A stretch of DNA of 5,764 bases, taken from the NCBI GenBank assembly GCA_027030435.1, contig JALVEX010000020.1, positions 1 through 5,764 on the forward strand. The letters are read 5' to 3'. A model generated the notes under the pieces. It saw only the letters and a program-made list of their open reading frames with translations, did not search any database and was not told where the DNA came from. Below are positions 5,199-5,764 of this stretch, piece after piece; position 1 is the first letter of the stretch, and each line of letters begins with the position of its first letter. The DNA comes from Paracoccaceae bacterium (GTDB taxonomy: Bacteria > Pseudomonadota > Alphaproteobacteria > Rhodobacterales > Rhodobacteraceae). A program made the translations under genes and the position numbers.

Positions 5199-5764
5199 AT
5201 GATCGACCTGCTGACAGCCGCCCGGATGCGCTCGCTCGAGCGCGCCGCGATAGAAAGCGGAGAGGTGACGGGCCTTGAACTGATGGAGCGCGCCGGGCGG
5301 GGCGTGGTGGAGGCGGTTTTCGCCGAATGGCCCGAGCTGGCCGAAAGCGATCACCGCGCCGTGGTGCTCTGCGGGCCGGGCAACAATGGCGGCGATGGTT
5401 TCGTCGTGGCGCGGCTTTTGCGGCAATGGGGCTGGGAGGTGGAAACCTTCCTCTACGGCGATCCCGATCGCCTGCCGCCGGATGCGCGCACCAATTACCG
5501 GCGCTGGCGCGAGATGGGCGGGCAGGTGCGGGATGTGCGCGAACAGCCCGCCATGCCAGCCGATCTGATGGTGGACGCCCTTTTCGGCACCGGGCTTGTG
5601 CGCCCCGTGGACGATCCCGCGCTGTGGGAATGGCTCTGGCTTATCGATGATGCGATCGATGCCGCGGGCTTCGATACCCCCGTGAAGACCGTGGCGGTGG
5701 ATATCCCCTCCGGGCTTTGCGCCGACAGCGGGCGGGTACTGGGCGGCGATCCCGAGCATGGGCG
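5199..5764 (+). CDS. nnr: NAD(P)H-hydrate epimerase domain, 5' part of gene (3' end outside window)
   Basis: The first 188 residues of the NAD(P)HX repair protein are present. The YjeF_N domain interconverts R and S epimers of hydrated NAD(P)H. In most bacteria it is fused to a C-terminal ADP/ATP-dependent dehydratase, which would lie beyond the edge. Visible motifs are LTAARMRSLERAAIESG (5-21), LELMERAGRGVVEAV (26-40), the glycine-rich GPGNNGGDGF (59-68), VDALFGTGL (125-133) with Asp126, and VAVDIPSGL (165-173). The start at 5199 is the only ATG, GTG or TTG after the upstream in-frame TAG (5163-5165). GGAGGG (5182-5187) precedes it at a rather long 11 nt. No stop occurs before the window ends. 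The gene diverges from glnB and shares its 183-bp upstream region. Whether the dehydratase domain follows cannot be seen. Confidence 0.93.
   Translation, partial: MIDLLTAARMRSLERAAIESGEVTGLELMERAGRGVVEAVFAEWPELAESDHRAVVLCGPGNNGGDGFVVARLLRQWGWEVETFLYGDPDRLPPDARTNYRRWREMGGQVRDVREQPAMPADLMVDALFGTGLVRPVDDPALWEWLWLIDDAIDAAGFDTPVKTVAVDIPSGLCADSGRVLGGDPEHG

Noticed and set aside
4677..5759. A 360-codon reading of glnB with a 248-residue N-terminal extension
   Set aside because: The extension is antisense to nnr and through the promoter region and shows no domain. The canonical PII N-terminus begins at 5015 with a good ribosome site.
1..5764. tRNA, rRNA, CRISPR arrays, insertion sequences or riboswitches
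   Set aside because: No cloverleaf-like arrays, regularly spaced repeats, transposase motifs or known aptamer cores were recognised. The only gaps over 100 nt (2512-2672, 3093-3194, 5016-5198) are explained as promoter or terminator regions.

Overview
This window is GC-rich, with heavy G/C use at third codon positions. It looks like an ordinary chromosomal stretch of an alphaproteobacterium, most likely Rhodobacterales (Rhodobacter/Roseobacter group). The reasons are the arrangement of nnr diverging from glnB-glnA, the sequence flavour of the Nnr, PII and glutamine synthetase proteins, and a heterotetrameric sarcosine oxidase operon ending soxA-soxG. The genus cannot be fixed from this sequence alone.

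Layout: (1) nt 1-1599, plus strand: the 3' end of soxA, carrying the folate-binding aminomethyltransferase-like half, overlaps soxG by 8 nt. This is the tail of the operon that oxidises sarcosine to glycine. (2) nt 1627-3092, minus strand: a two-gene unit made of an HxlR-family winged-helix regulator with a Cys-Pro near its N-terminus, followed by a classical short-chain dehydrogenase/reductase (SDR). Each gene has its own promoter. (3) nt 3147-5015, minus strand: glnB (PII) and glnA (class I glutamine synthetase), ending in a strong intrinsic terminator. (4) nt 5016-5198: divergent promoter region with two tandem NtrC-like dyads. (5) nt 5199-5764, plus strand: 5' part of nnr, the NAD(P)H-hydrate repair enzyme, cut off by the window edge.

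How the genes work together: PII and glutamine synthetase form the standard nitrogen-assimilation pair. PII carries the uridylylation Tyr51 and GS the adenylylation Tyr397, so both can be covalently controlled. The sarcosine oxidase genes feed one-carbon units and glycine and have no evident link to the SDR/HxlR pair, which sits between two conserved operons like a small accessory insertion.

The most interesting signal is in that insertion. The hxlR and SDR promoters both contain a 19-bp dyad of the form TACTTKC-N5-GMAAGYA, with 16 of 19 positions identical between the two. In both promoters the dyad sits in the same place relative to the proposed -35 and -10 hexamers. The SDR promoter has a second, weaker copy 33 bp further on. 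This predicts an autoregulated HxlR switch controlling the dehydrogenase. The hxlR start codon has no Shine-Dalgarno sequence and falls where the transcript would begin, so the mRNA is probably leaderless. No mobile element, CRISPR array, tRNA or rRNA was seen.
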